Shown: positions 6,484 through 13,749 of the stretch, one piece after another
Layout of the letters: each line of letters opens with the position of its first letter
How positions within the stretch are numbered: position 1 is the first letter of the stretch
Origin: an uncultured Oscillospiraceae bacterium
GTDB taxonomy: Bacteria; Bacillota; Clostridia; Oscillospirales; Oscillospiraceae
Reading direction: 5' to 3'
DNA: 17,970 nucleotides
NCBI GenBank assembly: GCA_934655935.1
Contig: CAKUHJ010000028.1
Coordinates: 1 to 17,970, forward strand
Notes under the pieces: generated by a model
The model's database searches: none
What the model was told of the DNA's origin: nothing
Seen by the model: only the letters and a program-made list of their open reading frames with translations
Translations under genes and position numbers: made by a program

Positions 6484-6831
6484 TTACTCCACATACGCGG
6501 CATTGTCCCGGATGAGCGTAACCCTTCTGCCGCCGTCATGGCGCATGTCATAGGTATACCCGCCCTTTGGAAACTTTGCCGTGACCGCCTCCGTAAACGC
6601 CAGTGTGACCCGGTTTCCGCTTATGCCCGTAAAGCTGAATTCGTGTACGGTCTGCCTCTGCTCGTCATAGAACGTCACCTTTACGGTATCCGCCTCCGCA
6701 ATTGTGACCTCCGCCCCGTCCTGGTCCCGTAGCTCCAGCCTCAGAACCAGCTCGAACGTGTCCCCCTCGTACCAGCAGATGCAGCCGTTTGCGATGCGCG
6801 GCGATACCCGCGCCGCCGGAATTGTGTCCAT
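6484..6831 (-). CDS. Small beta-rich phage-type protein upstream of the fibre gene
   Basis: The 115-residue protein alternates short hydrophobic strands and turns (TFELVLRLEL, TVKVTFYDEQRQ, NRVTLAFTEA, GYTYDMRHDG, RVTLIRDNAAYVE), which suggests a compact beta-sandwich. It has no signal peptide or membrane segment. It is the first gene of the cassette, 21 bases before the collagen-like fibre gene, with AAGGAGG before the ATG. Similar small proteins sit at the N-terminal end of, or just before, baseplate and fibre proteins in Firmicutes phages. An adaptor that attaches the fibre is therefore inferred. No firm family name can be given from the sequence alone. Confidence 0.65.
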   Translation of the reverse strand: MDTIPAARVSPRIANGCICWYEGDTFELVLRLELRDQDGAEVTIAEADTVKVTFYDEQRQTVHEFSFTGISGNRVTLAFTEAVTAKFPKGGYTYDMRHDGGRRVTLIRDNAAYVE

Positions 6832-6861
6832 TGCCTTTCTCCTCCTTTCCGCTTCTGTTTT

Positions 6862-6891
6862 CGTCGTATCTTATTAAAATAAGATACGACG
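6862..6891. promoter_or_regulatory. Leader palindrome containing the second ATCTTAT-N4-ATAAGAT element
   Basis: A 14-base perfect inverted repeat (6862-6875 with 6878-6891, two bases in the centre) lies in the leader of the phage-type cassette. Its core, ATCTTATTAAAATAAGAT (6868-6885), shares its seven outer bases on each side with the palindrome in the cassette promoter. The two centres are 104 bases apart, close to ten turns of DNA. It is a likely repressor operator, and in RNA it could also form a hairpin. Confidence 0.65.
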
Positions 6892-6904
6892 GGTATAAAA
6901 TACC
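6892..6904. repeat. Short palindrome next to the leader operator
   Basis: GGTAT-AAA-ATACC directly abuts the preceding inverted repeat. It is unrelated in sequence to the ATCTTAT element. It may be a second binding site or part of an AT-rich leader structure; little more can be said. Confidence 0.35.
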
Positions 6905-6966
6905 AAACCGCACCAGACAGGGCCATTTCCCGGGCGCCTTTCTGCCTGCCGCGGCCTTTGATCGTC

Positions 6967-6995
6967 ATTTTATCTTATATTTATAAGATTGTCAA
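6967..6995 (-). promoter_or_regulatory. Near-consensus promoter of the phage-type cassette with an operator in its spacer
   Basis: On the minus strand, TTGACA (6990-6995) is followed after exactly 17 bases by TAAAAT (6967-6972). The spacer is filled by the palindrome ATCTTATA-TT-TATAAGAT (6972-6989), which reaches the edge of both boxes. A protein bound there would block RNA polymerase, so this is read as a strong but repressed promoter. The predicted start near 6960 leaves a leader of about 130 bases before the first gene. It lies in an AT-rich island within GC-rich DNA. Confidence 0.8.
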
Positions 6996-7067
6996 GCAAA
7001 ATTTTTTCCGCGCTCTCCATGCAGGCGTCGCCCCGCCTCCGCCCCACAGGTACGCGGCCCGCAAGCG

Positions 7068-8300
7068 TCAGCGGGACGCGCCGGACAGGGCGGCGCGGTA
7101 GGCTCCCGGCGTCTGGCGGCGGAACTTGAGGAAATTCCGCGTCAGCGTCTTCGCGTTATGAAAGCCGACCTCTGCGGCAATCTCCAGAACGCTGAGGCGG
7201 GTGGAGAGCAGCAGCTCGCAGGCCCGGTTGACCCGGATGAGGTTCAGAAAGTCCTCAAAATTCCGCTCCGTCTGGTAGAGCAGCGTCTCATGCAGCTGCG
7301 CAACGCTGACGCCGAACTGCCGGGCGACCTCGCGCGCGCTCAGGGGGCTTGCATAATTGCGGTAAATATAATTTACCAGCGTGTAGCCCAGGCGGCTTTC
7401 CTCCACGCGGCAGATGTTTTCCACGCGCTGATAGGTCGCCCGGTACTCGCCGATGCGCGTGCCGAGGCGCGCCGCAAAGACCTTGGAAATGTGCGACTCG
7501 TCCACATAGCCCAGAAATTCCGCCATCTCCTTGAGCGTCAGATCCGTGTACAGAAGATAGTTTGCCGTCTTGCCGATGCGCATCTCATTCAGGAGGTCAA
7601 AGAAGGAAAGCCCCGTCATCGCGCTCAGGCGGGCGCTGATGCTTGCGCGGCTGAGATAAAACGTATCCGCAAGCGTCTGCAGCGTGAGCTTTTCGTTGCA
7701 GTGCAGATAAATATACCGCAGCAGCGCCCGCTCGTCCGGCACCCGCTCCTGCGGAAGGGCCTCCGCCTCGGTGCGCAGAAGCAGCACCAGAAGCTCAATC
7801 AGAAGGCTCAGCGCCAGCGTATTGGAAAACTCCCCCGCAGGCTCCGGACGCGGCGCGGACTCCAGGCCAAGCTCCTTTCGCAGCGCGCCGGAAATTTCCT
7901 TTGCGCGCTGAAAGGCCTCCTGCGAAAGCTGCGCCGCGGGCATGGCCTCCATCCGCGCCTGCAGGGGAAGCGTCTTCCCCTCCGGGTCTGAAAAAAGGCG
8001 CGCAGCCCGGCAAACCGTATCCAGATGGTAGGCAATCAGGTCATACTGCAGCGGCTCCCGGACCTCGGTGAGCTCGCTGATCTGCCAAGGGAGAATGGCC
8101 GCAAGACACCCTGCCTGCAGCGGATAGGTCTGCCCCTGCAGGCTGAGCGTGCCGCTGCCGCTGCGGACGAGCAGCAGCCGCGCGTCCGCATGAATCAGCG
8201 GCTGCGTCGGAAAGCGCACAACCTCCTGGTCAAAGCTCAGAAGCCGGCCCTTGTCCAGCCTGGAGCGTGAAAACGACTGCATGGCAATCGGCTGCTTCAT
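7068..8300 (-). CDS. AraC-family regulator with two tandem AraC DNA-binding domains
   Basis: The 410-residue protein begins with a cupin-like sensing region (about 20-100), then a helical linker. A first AraC-type double helix-turn-helix domain spans about 191-288 (LTLQTLADTFYLSRASIS, MAEFLGYVDESHISKVF). A second lies at about 303-402 (SAREVARQFGVSVAQLHE, VLEIAAEVGFHNAKTLTRNF, ending FRRQTPGAYRA). The second domain carries the better match to the AraC signature. Ordinary family members have one such domain of about 100 residues and 280-300 residues in total. GGGGAGG lies before the ATG at 8300. The gene is divergent from the arginine genes, so control of arcA-arcB and the cyclodeaminase in response to arginine or a product is the best guess. 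Confidence 0.88.
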   Translation of the reverse strand: MKQPIAMQSFSRSRLDKGRLLSFDQEVVRFPTQPLIHADARLLLVRSGSGTLSLQGQTYPLQAGCLAAILPWQISELTEVREPLQYDLIAYHLDTVCRAARLFSDPEGKTLPLQARMEAMPAAQLSQEAFQRAKEISGALRKELGLESAPRPEPAGEFSNTLALSLLIELLVLLLRTEAEALPQERVPDERALLRYIYLHCNEKLTLQTLADTFYLSRASISARLSAMTGLSFFDLLNEMRIGKTANYLLYTDLTLKEMAEFLGYVDESHISKVFAARLGTRIGEYRATYQRVENICRVEESRLGYTLVNYIYRNYASPLSAREVARQFGVSVAQLHETLLYQTERNFEDFLNLIRVNRACELLLSTRLSVLEIAAEVGFHNAKTLTRNFLKFRRQTPGAYRAALSGASR

Positions 8301-8320
8301 GATTCCCGCCTCCCCGCTGT

Positions 8321-8429
8321 GTCATTTTATCTATTCTAGCATAAAAATGTCCGCCGCGCGAGATGGATAGGACATTTTATGAAAATTTTCTTGTATTATA
8401 ACCTTGATTTTTCAGACACCTAAAATGTC
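8321..8429. promoter_or_regulatory. Repeated GACATTTT elements in the araC-arcA divergent gap
   Basis: The exact octamer GACATTTT occurs at 8371-8378 on the plus strand and, inverted, at 8344-8351 and 8422-8429. GTCATTTT at 8321-8328 differs by one base. The plus-oriented copies are 50 bases apart, near a whole number of helical turns. They lie between the regulator gene and arcA, as expected for sites of a two-domain AraC regulator. A minus-strand TATAAT (8395-8400) with a weak TTAGGT box upstream (8418-8423) may be the regulator's own promoter. Confidence 0.5.
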
Positions 8430-8489
8430 TCATACCTGTGCGTCGCCTGCGGTTGTCTTTTAAAACAGGCGTTAAAATACACGTTTGGC

Positions 8490-8531
8490 CCGCCGCGCCG
8501 TCGCACGCGCGCCGCGCGGCGGTGGTACAAT
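8490..8531 (+). promoter_or_regulatory. Predicted arcA promoter with no -35 and a GC-rich inverted repeat
   Basis: A -10 box TACAAT (8526-8531) lies 32 bases before arcA. The -35 position (8503-8508) reads GCACGC, which is not a match, so activation by a bound regulator is likely. A 9-base GC stem (8490-8498 with 8514-8522) surrounds the -35 position. Its role is unknown. Confidence 0.5.
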
Positions 8532-8562
8532 AGAAAAAGACCGATCCGGAAAGGAGCTTTTC

Positions 8563-9789
8563 ATGCCTGTATGCGTAAAAAGTGAAATTGCGCCCCTCAG
8601 ACGGGTGCTGCTGCAGCGGCCCGGCCGGGAGCTGGAGCATCTGAGCCCCGAAACGATGGGCCCCCTGCTGTTTGACGATATCCCGTATCTGCACGGCGCG
8701 CAGCGCGAGCACGACTGCTTTGCAGACCTTCTGCGCGGCTGCGGCGTGGAGGTTTCGTATCTGGAGGAGCTGACGGCGCAGGTGCTGGACCGGACGCCGG
8801 AGCTGCGCGCGCCGTTTATCGCGGACGTCATCACACAGGCCGGCCCCGGCGCGTGCGGATACCGCGAGGCGCTGACAGAATATCTCGGCGCGATCGACGA
8901 TAACCGCCGTCTTGTGCAGGCAAGTATGGAGGGCGTTTCCTACCGGGAGCTGTTCCCCGGCCCCGGCACGCGGCTTTCCGACCTTGCGGGAACCGGCTCC
9001 CGGTTCCTGATGCCGCCGATTCCAAACCTTTATTTTACGCGCGACCCCTTCGCCTGCATTGGCCGCGGCGTCAGTCTCAACCGGATGTATTCCGCCACCC
9101 GCAGCCGGGAAACCGTCTACGGCGGATACATTCTGCGGCATCATCCGGATTTTGCGGACGTTCCGCTCTACTACACGCCGCACGAGAGCTTCACCATAGA
9201 AGGCGGAGATATTCTGAATCTCAGCGCGCATGTGCTGGCCGCCGGCGTTTCCCAGCGCACCCAGCCGGAGGCTGTGGAGCGGCTGGCGGAACATATTTTT
9301 GCGGACGAACAAAGCAGCATTGACACTGTTCTTGCCTTTGAAATTCCGCGCACGCGCGCGTTCATGCACCTTGACACCGTGTTCACTCAGGTTGACCGGG
9401 ATAAATTTACCGTCCATCCCGGAATTCTGCGCGCACTGCGCATCTATGAGCTGACGGGGAAGGGCGAAAAGCGGCTTCGCGTCCGCGCGCTTTCCATGAC
9501 GCTCGCGCAGGCGCTCGAGCACTACGTCTGTCAGAGTCCCGTCAGGCTCATTCCCTGCGGCGGCGAAAGCGAAATCGCGGCCGAACGCGAGCAATGGAAC
9601 GACGGGGCCAACACGCTCTGCGTCCGCCCCGGAACCGTCGTCGTTTACGACCGCAACTATGTCACGAACAAAATTCTGGCTGACCACGGCGTGGAGGTTC
9701 TGAAGCTCTCGGGCTCTGAGCTCTCGCGCGGCCGGGGCGGCCCGCGCTGCATGAGCATGCCGCTCAGCCGCGGCGCAGACCCATCATAA
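8563..9789 (+). CDS. arcA: Arginine deiminase
   Basis: The enzyme hydrolyses L-arginine to L-citrulline and ammonia in the cytoplasm. The 408-residue length is typical. Active-site residues match those of the Pseudomonas enzyme: LFDD (37-39, guanidinium contact), FTRDP (Asp161), EGGD (Glu213 and Asp216), [11 protein letters not shown] (His269, Asp271) and the nucleophile Cys396 in RCMSMPL. AAGGAG lies 7 bases before the ATG at 8563; an upstream in-frame extension of 26 residues is arginine-rich and non-homologous. It is the first gene of a plus-strand operon, with arcB 13 bases downstream. Neither carbamate kinase nor the arginine/ornithine antiporter is in the window. Confidence 0.96.
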   Translation: MPVCVKSEIAPLRRVLLQRPGRELEHLSPETMGPLLFDDIPYLHGAQREHDCFADLLRGCGVEVSYLEELTAQVLDRTPELRAPFIADVITQAGPGACGYREALTEYLGAIDDNRRLVQASMEGVSYRELFPGPGTRLSDLAGTGSRFLMPPIPNLYFTRDPFACIGRGVSLNRMYSATRSRETVYGGYILRHHPDFADVPLYYTPHESFTIEGGDILNLSAHVLAAGVSQRTQPEAVERLAEHIFADEQSSIDTVLAFEIPRTRAFMHLDTVFTQVDRDKFTVHPGILRALRIYELTGKGEKRLRVRALSMTLAQALEHYVCQSPVRLIPCGGESEIAAEREQWNDGANTLCVRPGTVVVYDRNYVTNKILADHGVEVLKLSGSELSRGRGGPRCMSMPLSRGADPS

Positions 9790-9802
9790 GGAGGAAAAAT
9801 CT

Positions 9803-10795
9803 ATGCCTGTCAATCTTCGCGGAAGACATTTTCTGAAGCTTCTGGACTACACGCCGGAGGAAATCCGCTATCTTCTGGACCTGGCCAGAAATTTCAAGGA
9901 CCTCAAGCGCGCCGGCACGCCGCACCGCTACCTGGAAGGAAAAAATATCGTCCTGCTGTTTGAAAAAACCTCCACGCGCACGCGCTGCTCGTTCGAGGTG
10001 GCCGGCATGGATCTTGGCATGGGCGTCACCTATCTGGACCCCGGCAGCAGCCAGATGGGAAAAAAGGAGTCCATTGCGGACACCGCGCGCGTGCTTGGCC
10101 GGATGTACGACGGCATTGAGTACCGCGGCTTCCGCCAGAGTCTGGTCGAGGAGCTGGCGCAGAACGCCGGCGTGCCCGTCTGGAACGGCCTGACCGACGA
10201 ATTTCATCCCACGCAGATGCTGGCGGACCTTCTGACCATCGAGGAAAAGAAGGGCACGCTCAAGGGCCTGCGGTTCACCTATTTCGGCGACGCGCGCAAC
10301 AATATGGGCAACTCCCTGATGGTGGCCTGCGCAAAAATGGGCCTTCATTTCACCGCCTGCGCGCCGCGCGCGCTCTTCCCGGAGGAGGAGCTGGTACAGA
10401 CCTGCCGCGCGCTGGCGGAGGAAAGCGGCGGTTCCGTTACGCTGACGGAGGATCTTGCGCAGGGCGCGCGGGACGCCGACGTTCTTTATACCGATATCTG
10501 GGTCTCCATGGGCGAGCCGGATTCCGTCTGGGAAGAGCGCATCCGGCTGCTCCGGCCCTATCAGGTCAATGCGCAGGTGCTGGCGCAGGCGAAGCCGGAC
10601 GCGATTTTCATGCACTGCCTGCCCTCCTTCCACGACACGAAGACCACCATCGGAAAGGAAATTGCCGAAAAATTCGGTCTTCCGGAGATGGAGGTCTCCG
10701 ACGAGGTCTTCTCCGGGCCGCAGTCCGTTGTTTTTGACGAGGCGGAAAACCGGATGCATACCATCAAGGCCGTCGTTTACGCGACGCTCAGATAA
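9803..10795 (+). CDS. arcB: Ornithine carbamoyltransferase
   Basis: In this setting the enzyme probably runs in the catabolic direction, splitting citrulline with phosphate into ornithine and carbamoyl phosphate. The 330 residues carry the carbamoyl-phosphate motif STRT (57-60), HPTQ (135-138), the ornithine loop DIWVSMG (231-237) and the HCLP motif (271-274) with the conserved cysteine. AAGGAGG precedes the ATG. It lies 13 bases after arcA and 14 before the cyclodeaminase-like gene, so the three are surely one transcript. The same family also serves arginine biosynthesis (argF); the link to arcA is the reason for choosing arcB. Confidence 0.94.
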   Translation: MPVNLRGRHFLKLLDYTPEEIRYLLDLARNFKDLKRAGTPHRYLEGKNIVLLFEKTSTRTRCSFEVAGMDLGMGVTYLDPGSSQMGKKESIADTARVLGRMYDGIEYRGFRQSLVEELAQNAGVPVWNGLTDEFHPTQMLADLLTIEEKKGTLKGLRFTYFGDARNNMGNSLMVACAKMGLHFTACAPRALFPEEELVQTCRALAEESGGSVTLTEDLAQGARDADVLYTDIWVSMGEPDSVWEERIRLLRPYQVNAQVLAQAKPDAIFMHCLPSFHDTKTTIGKEIAEKFGLPEMEVSDEVFSGPQSVVFDEAENRMHTIKAVVYATLR

Positions 10796-10809
10796 CGGGA
10801 GGGCCCGGT

Positions 10810-11907
10810 ATGAGCTTTGAGCTTCCGCGCTATCACGCGCCCGATTTTCAGGCCCCGCGCTTTCTTGCCGCGCCGGACGCGCGCTTTCAGCCCGCGCCCA
10901 TGGACGGCGTTGCGCCCGAGGGCTATCACAGCACGTCCATGTATCCGGAATATGTAAAAATGAACGGCGCCTGGCGCCTTGCGGCGCAGAGCCGCATGGA
11001 TTCCAGCATCGTCCTGGACCCGGACGGCACGCTCCGCGTGGTGGAAAACCGGAATCTGCGCGCGGGTGAGCGCGTGCTTCTGGGCCGGAGCGAAAACGGG
11101 GAGGAGGGCATTTACATGCACTGCACCGGCTTTTCGGAGGCGGAGCAGGCGCCTGAGGATCAGTTTGTCTTCCGCCAGGGCCGCAGCCGGGAAACCTCCT
11201 ACGCCCGCGATTATGACCGCCTGCTTGAGCTGCTGCGCTACGAAAAGGAGCACGGCAATATTCTCTGGGTCATGGGTCCGGCCTTTGCGTTTGACTATGA
11301 CGCGCGCCGCGCGATGCAGCGCCTGATCGAGCAGGGCTACGCGCACGGCCTCATGGCCGGCAACGCCCTTGCCACACATGATCTGGAGGGCGCGCTTCTG
11401 CATACCGCGCTCGGGCAGGATATCTACACGCAGAAATCCCAGCCGAACGGCCATTATCATCACCTTGACGTCATCAACAAGGTCCGTGCCTGCGGCTCGA
11501 TTCCCGAATTCCTGGACGCTTACCACATTGACAACGGCATTATGTACAGCCTCGTCCGGCAGGGCGTGCCCTATGTACTGACCGGCTCCATCCGCGACGA
11601 CGGCCCGCTCCCTGAGGTCATCGGCGACGCCTATCAGGGCCAGAGCGCCATGCGGAGCCTTGTAAAAAAGGCGACGACGGTCGTCTGCCTCGCCACCATG
11701 CTCCACACCATCGCAACGGGCAATATGACCCCCTCGTTCCGCGTGCTCCCGGACGGAACCGTCCGCCCCGTTTTCCTCTACTGCGTGGACGCGGACGAAT
11801 TCGTGGTCAACAAGCTTCTCGACCGGGGCAGCCTTTCCGCGACGACCATCGTAACAAACGTGCAGGATTTTATTACAATTGTCGCAAAGGGCCTTGGCGT
11901 TCTCTAG
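10810..11907 (+). CDS. LOR/SDH-domain protein, probable ornithine cyclodeaminase
   Basis: Residues from about 150 on resemble the LOR/SDH conserved domain (TIGR00300-type). This domain makes up the archaeal ornithine cyclodeaminase of Methanococcus and the C-terminal half of cyanobacterial AgrE. Recognisable blocks are GLMAGNALATHDLEGAL (180-196), GHYHHLDVINKVRACGSI (214-231), LTGSIRDDGPLPEVIGD (257-273) and LATMLHTIATGNMTPS (294-309). The reaction is ornithine to proline plus ammonia with bound NAD. The first 110 residues (PAPADGV-like start, then STSMYPEYVK and GIYMHCTGF) would be the smaller N-terminal domain. GGGAGG lies before the ATG. Position directly after arcA and arcB supports ornithine as substrate. 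It is unrelated to the mu-crystallin-type ornithine cyclodeaminase. Fold is fairly sure; substrate is inferred. Confidence 0.72.
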   Translation: MSFELPRYHAPDFQAPRFLAAPDARFQPAPMDGVAPEGYHSTSMYPEYVKMNGAWRLAAQSRMDSSIVLDPDGTLRVVENRNLRAGERVLLGRSENGEEGIYMHCTGFSEAEQAPEDQFVFRQGRSRETSYARDYDRLLELLRYEKEHGNILWVMGPAFAFDYDARRAMQRLIEQGYAHGLMAGNALATHDLEGALLHTALGQDIYTQKSQPNGHYHHLDVINKVRACGSIPEFLDAYHIDNGIMYSLVRQGVPYVLTGSIRDDGPLPEVIGDAYQGQSAMRSLVKKATTVVCLATMLHTIATGNMTPSFRVLPDGTVRPVFLYCVDADEFVVNKLLDRGSLSATTIVTNVQDFITIVAKGLGVL

Positions 11908-11911
11908 CGTC

Positions 11912-11926
11912 CTGCCGGCCCGGCAG
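11912..11926. repeat. Short GC palindrome between the cyclodeaminase-like gene and the YitT gene
   Basis: CTGCCGG-C-CCGGCAG lies 4 bases after the stop codon and is followed by A5 and then the ribosome site of the next gene. The absence of a T run argues against a terminator. It may slow transcript decay or weakly attenuate expression of the membrane protein. Confidence 0.4.
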
Positions 11927-11946
11927 AAAAAGAGGAGTGGCGCATC

Positions 11947-12798
11947 ATGCTGCAGAAAACGTATCTCCGCCTGCCCGGAATTGTGCTGGGCGGCTTTCTC
12001 TACGCGCTGGGACTGAACCGATTTGCCGTTCCCTACGGTCTGTTCAGCGGCGGACTTCCGGGGCTGGCGCAGCTGCTTTCAATTCCGCTTTCGCGGCTTT
12101 GCGGCAGCTTCAATCCGGCGGGCCTTATGTACCTGCTTCTGAACCTTCCGCTGCTCTGGCTTGCGTGGAAGGACCTCGGGCGGCCCTTCTTTTTCCGGAC
12201 GCTTCTGGGCGCGGGCGCAATCAGCCTGTTCATGAGTCTCGTGCCCGTTCCCGCCGCGCCGCTTCTGGACGACGAGCTTGTTTCGGTGGTGCTCGGAAGC
12301 GTCGTCAGCGGGTCTGGCGTCGGACTGATCCTGATGCTGGGCGGCTGCGGCGGAGGCCTGGATATTCTGGGCGTCTGGGCTGCGCGGAAATACAGAGGCA
12401 TGAGCGTCGGAAAGCTCAACCTGGGGCTGAACGTGCTTCTTTACTGCTTCCTGCTTCTGCGCTTTGACGTGCAGACCTTTGTCTACTCCCTGATTTTCAT
12501 GGTTTTCTTCACGCTGACGCTCGATAAGCTCCATTATCAGAACATCAATCTCCGGCTGATGATCTTCACAAAGCTGCCCGGCGTGGACCGGGAAATTCTC
12601 ACACGCACGGGCCGGGGCGTCACGGAATGGAGCGGCGTGGGCGCATTTTCCAACGAGCCCACGCGCGTGCTCGTCACCTGCATCAACAAATATGAGCGCG
12701 GAGAGTTTCTGGAAATCATCCGCGCCATTGATCCGCACGCATTCGTCATCGCCGACGAGGGCGTGCAGATCATCGGCAACTTTGAAAAGCGGATCTGA
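11947..12798 (+). CDS. YitT family membrane protein (DUF161/DUF2179)
   Basis: The 283-residue protein has about five or six hydrophobic segments (roughly 10-30, 55-75, 83-102, 111-140, 157-190) with glycine-rich turns (LMLGGCGGGLDILG, 129-142), then a soluble C-terminal DUF2179 domain (about 200-283, NINLRLMIFTKLPG ... ALVTCINKYERGEF). The family function is not established; it is often annotated as a membrane transporter of unknown substrate. AGAGGAG precedes the ATG at 11947, and the gene is 39 bases after the cyclodeaminase-like gene, so co-transcription is likely. An amino-acid transport role for the arginine pathway is possible but not shown. Confidence 0.85.
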   Translation: MLQKTYLRLPGIVLGGFLYALGLNRFAVPYGLFSGGLPGLAQLLSIPLSRLCGSFNPAGLMYLLLNLPLLWLAWKDLGRPFFFRTLLGAGAISLFMSLVPVPAAPLLDDELVSVVLGSVVSGSGVGLILMLGGCGGGLDILGVWAARKYRGMSVGKLNLGLNVLLYCFLLLRFDVQTFVYSLIFMVFFTLTLDKLHYQNINLRLMIFTKLPGVDREILTRTGRGVTEWSGVGAFSNEPTRVLVTCINKYERGEFLEIIRAIDPHAFVIADEGVQIIGNFEKRI

Positions 12799-12802
12799 AA
12801 CT

Positions 12803-12836
12803 GAGCGCTGAGGAGCCGAAAGGCTCCTCAGCGCTC
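12803..12836. terminator. Convergent hairpin between yitT-like and rluA-like genes
   Basis: A perfect 15-base stem (12803-12817 with 12822-12836) is closed by a stable GAAA tetraloop. It lies just after the plus-strand gene stop at 12798 and includes the last 9 bases of the minus-strand pseudouridine synthase. No T tract follows on either strand, so it probably ends or protects both transcripts rather than acting as a strict intrinsic terminator. Confidence 0.7.
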
Positions 12837-13706
12837 CGGGCAGACGGGCCGCTGGCGCGACTGCAGAACCAGCTCCGCGCCGCTCACAGGATGCCTGAGC
12901 ACAAGCCGCACGGCGCACAGCTGCTGGGAAACAAGCCCCGCTGCCGCGGCGTAGGCGCCGGCCTGCGGCGCGGTGTACTGCGGGTCCCCCAGAATCGGGA
13001 AGCCGGAGGCCATGCAGTGCAGCCGGAGCTGGTGCGTGCGCCCCGTCAGCGGATGGAGCTCCAGAAGCGACGTATGCGCCCAGGCCTTTAAAAGCCGGTA
13101 CTGCGTGACGGCAGGCTTTCCCCGCGGGTCCACCGCGCGCAGAAGACTTCCGCCGCCCAGCTTGTACACCGGCAGGTCGATTACGCCCTGAGACGCAGGC
13201 GGCGCGCCGAACACCGCGGCCTGGTAGGTTTTCTGGATTGCGCGCCCGGCCAGCATCTGCCGGAGCCTTTCATGTACGTAGGCGTTTTTTGCCAGCAGCA
13301 CCACGCCGAAGGTATCCCGGTCCAGGCGGGTGACCGGGTGAATGCCGCAGGCCTGCCCGGTGTCCTCATAATACTGCAGAAGGCCGTTTGCGAGCGTGCC
13401 TTCATTTTTTTGCGGCGAGGGATGCATGAGAACGCCGCCCGGCTTATCCAGCGCAATGAGGCTCTCGTCCTCGTAGACAATGGAAAGGTCCATCGACTCC
13501 GGCGCAAAGCCCTCCGTCCGCTCCAGAAGCTCCACGCGCACCCGGTCGCCGGGGACAAGCTGCGCGTCGGTATGCGCAGGGCTGCCGTTGACAAAGAGCG
13601 CGTTCTGCCATTTCAGCCGCTTGACCAGCGACGATGAGAGCCCCAGCTCCGCGCGCAGAACGCTCAGAAGCCGCGCGCTTCTTTTTACCGTGCATTCCAG
13701 AACCAT
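12828..13706 (-). CDS. RluA family RNA pseudouridine synthase
   Basis: The enzyme isomerises uridine to pseudouridine in rRNA or tRNA. The 292-residue protein has an N-terminal S4-type RNA-binding part (about 10-65, LSSSLVKRLKWQNALFVNG) and then the catalytic domain. Its signature HPVTRLDRDTFGV includes the catalytic Asp129. The GRTHQLRLH motif (222-230) and GDPQY (240-244) are also present. It is the length of RluD/YlyB-type enzymes, but the exact target site cannot be read from the sequence. GGGAGG precedes the ATG at 13706. Its stop lies within the convergent hairpin at 12803-12836. A promoter TTGCAG (13759-13764), 17 bases, TATGAT (13736-13741) is likely at the end of the upstream gene. 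Confidence 0.9.
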   Translation of the reverse strand: MVLECTVKRSARLLSVLRAELGLSSSLVKRLKWQNALFVNGSPAHTDAQLVPGDRVRVELLERTEGFAPESMDLSIVYEDESLIALDKPGGVLMHPSPQKNEGTLANGLLQYYEDTGQACGIHPVTRLDRDTFGVVLLAKNAYVHERLRQMLAGRAIQKTYQAAVFGAPPASQGVIDLPVYKLGGGSLLRAVDPRGKPAVTQYRLLKAWAHTSLLELHPLTGRTHQLRLHCMASGFPILGDPQYTAPQAGAYAAAAGLVSQQLCAVRLVLRHPVSGAELVLQSRQRPVCPER

Positions 13707-13749
13707 GACGTTTCCTCCCGCTGTAATCTGCGCCCATCATAGCACGGAT

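Noticed and set aside
4765..6732. Long plus-strand open frame of 655 codons opposite the collagen-like gene
   Set aside because: It mirrors the GC-rich glycine repeats of the minus-strand fibre gene, crosses several minus-strand genes with good ribosome sites, and shows low-complexity arginine- and proline-rich sequence with no family pattern.
6862..6891. Intrinsic terminator in the cassette leader
   Set aside because: The stem is AT-rich with a two-base centre and no T tract in the minus direction, and its core repeats the promoter palindrome, so an operator is more likely.
8377..9687. Minus-strand open frame of 436 codons opposite arcA
   Set aside because: The plus strand encodes arginine deiminase with all catalytic residues. 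The opposite frame has no recognisable motif and is a by-product of high GC at third positions.
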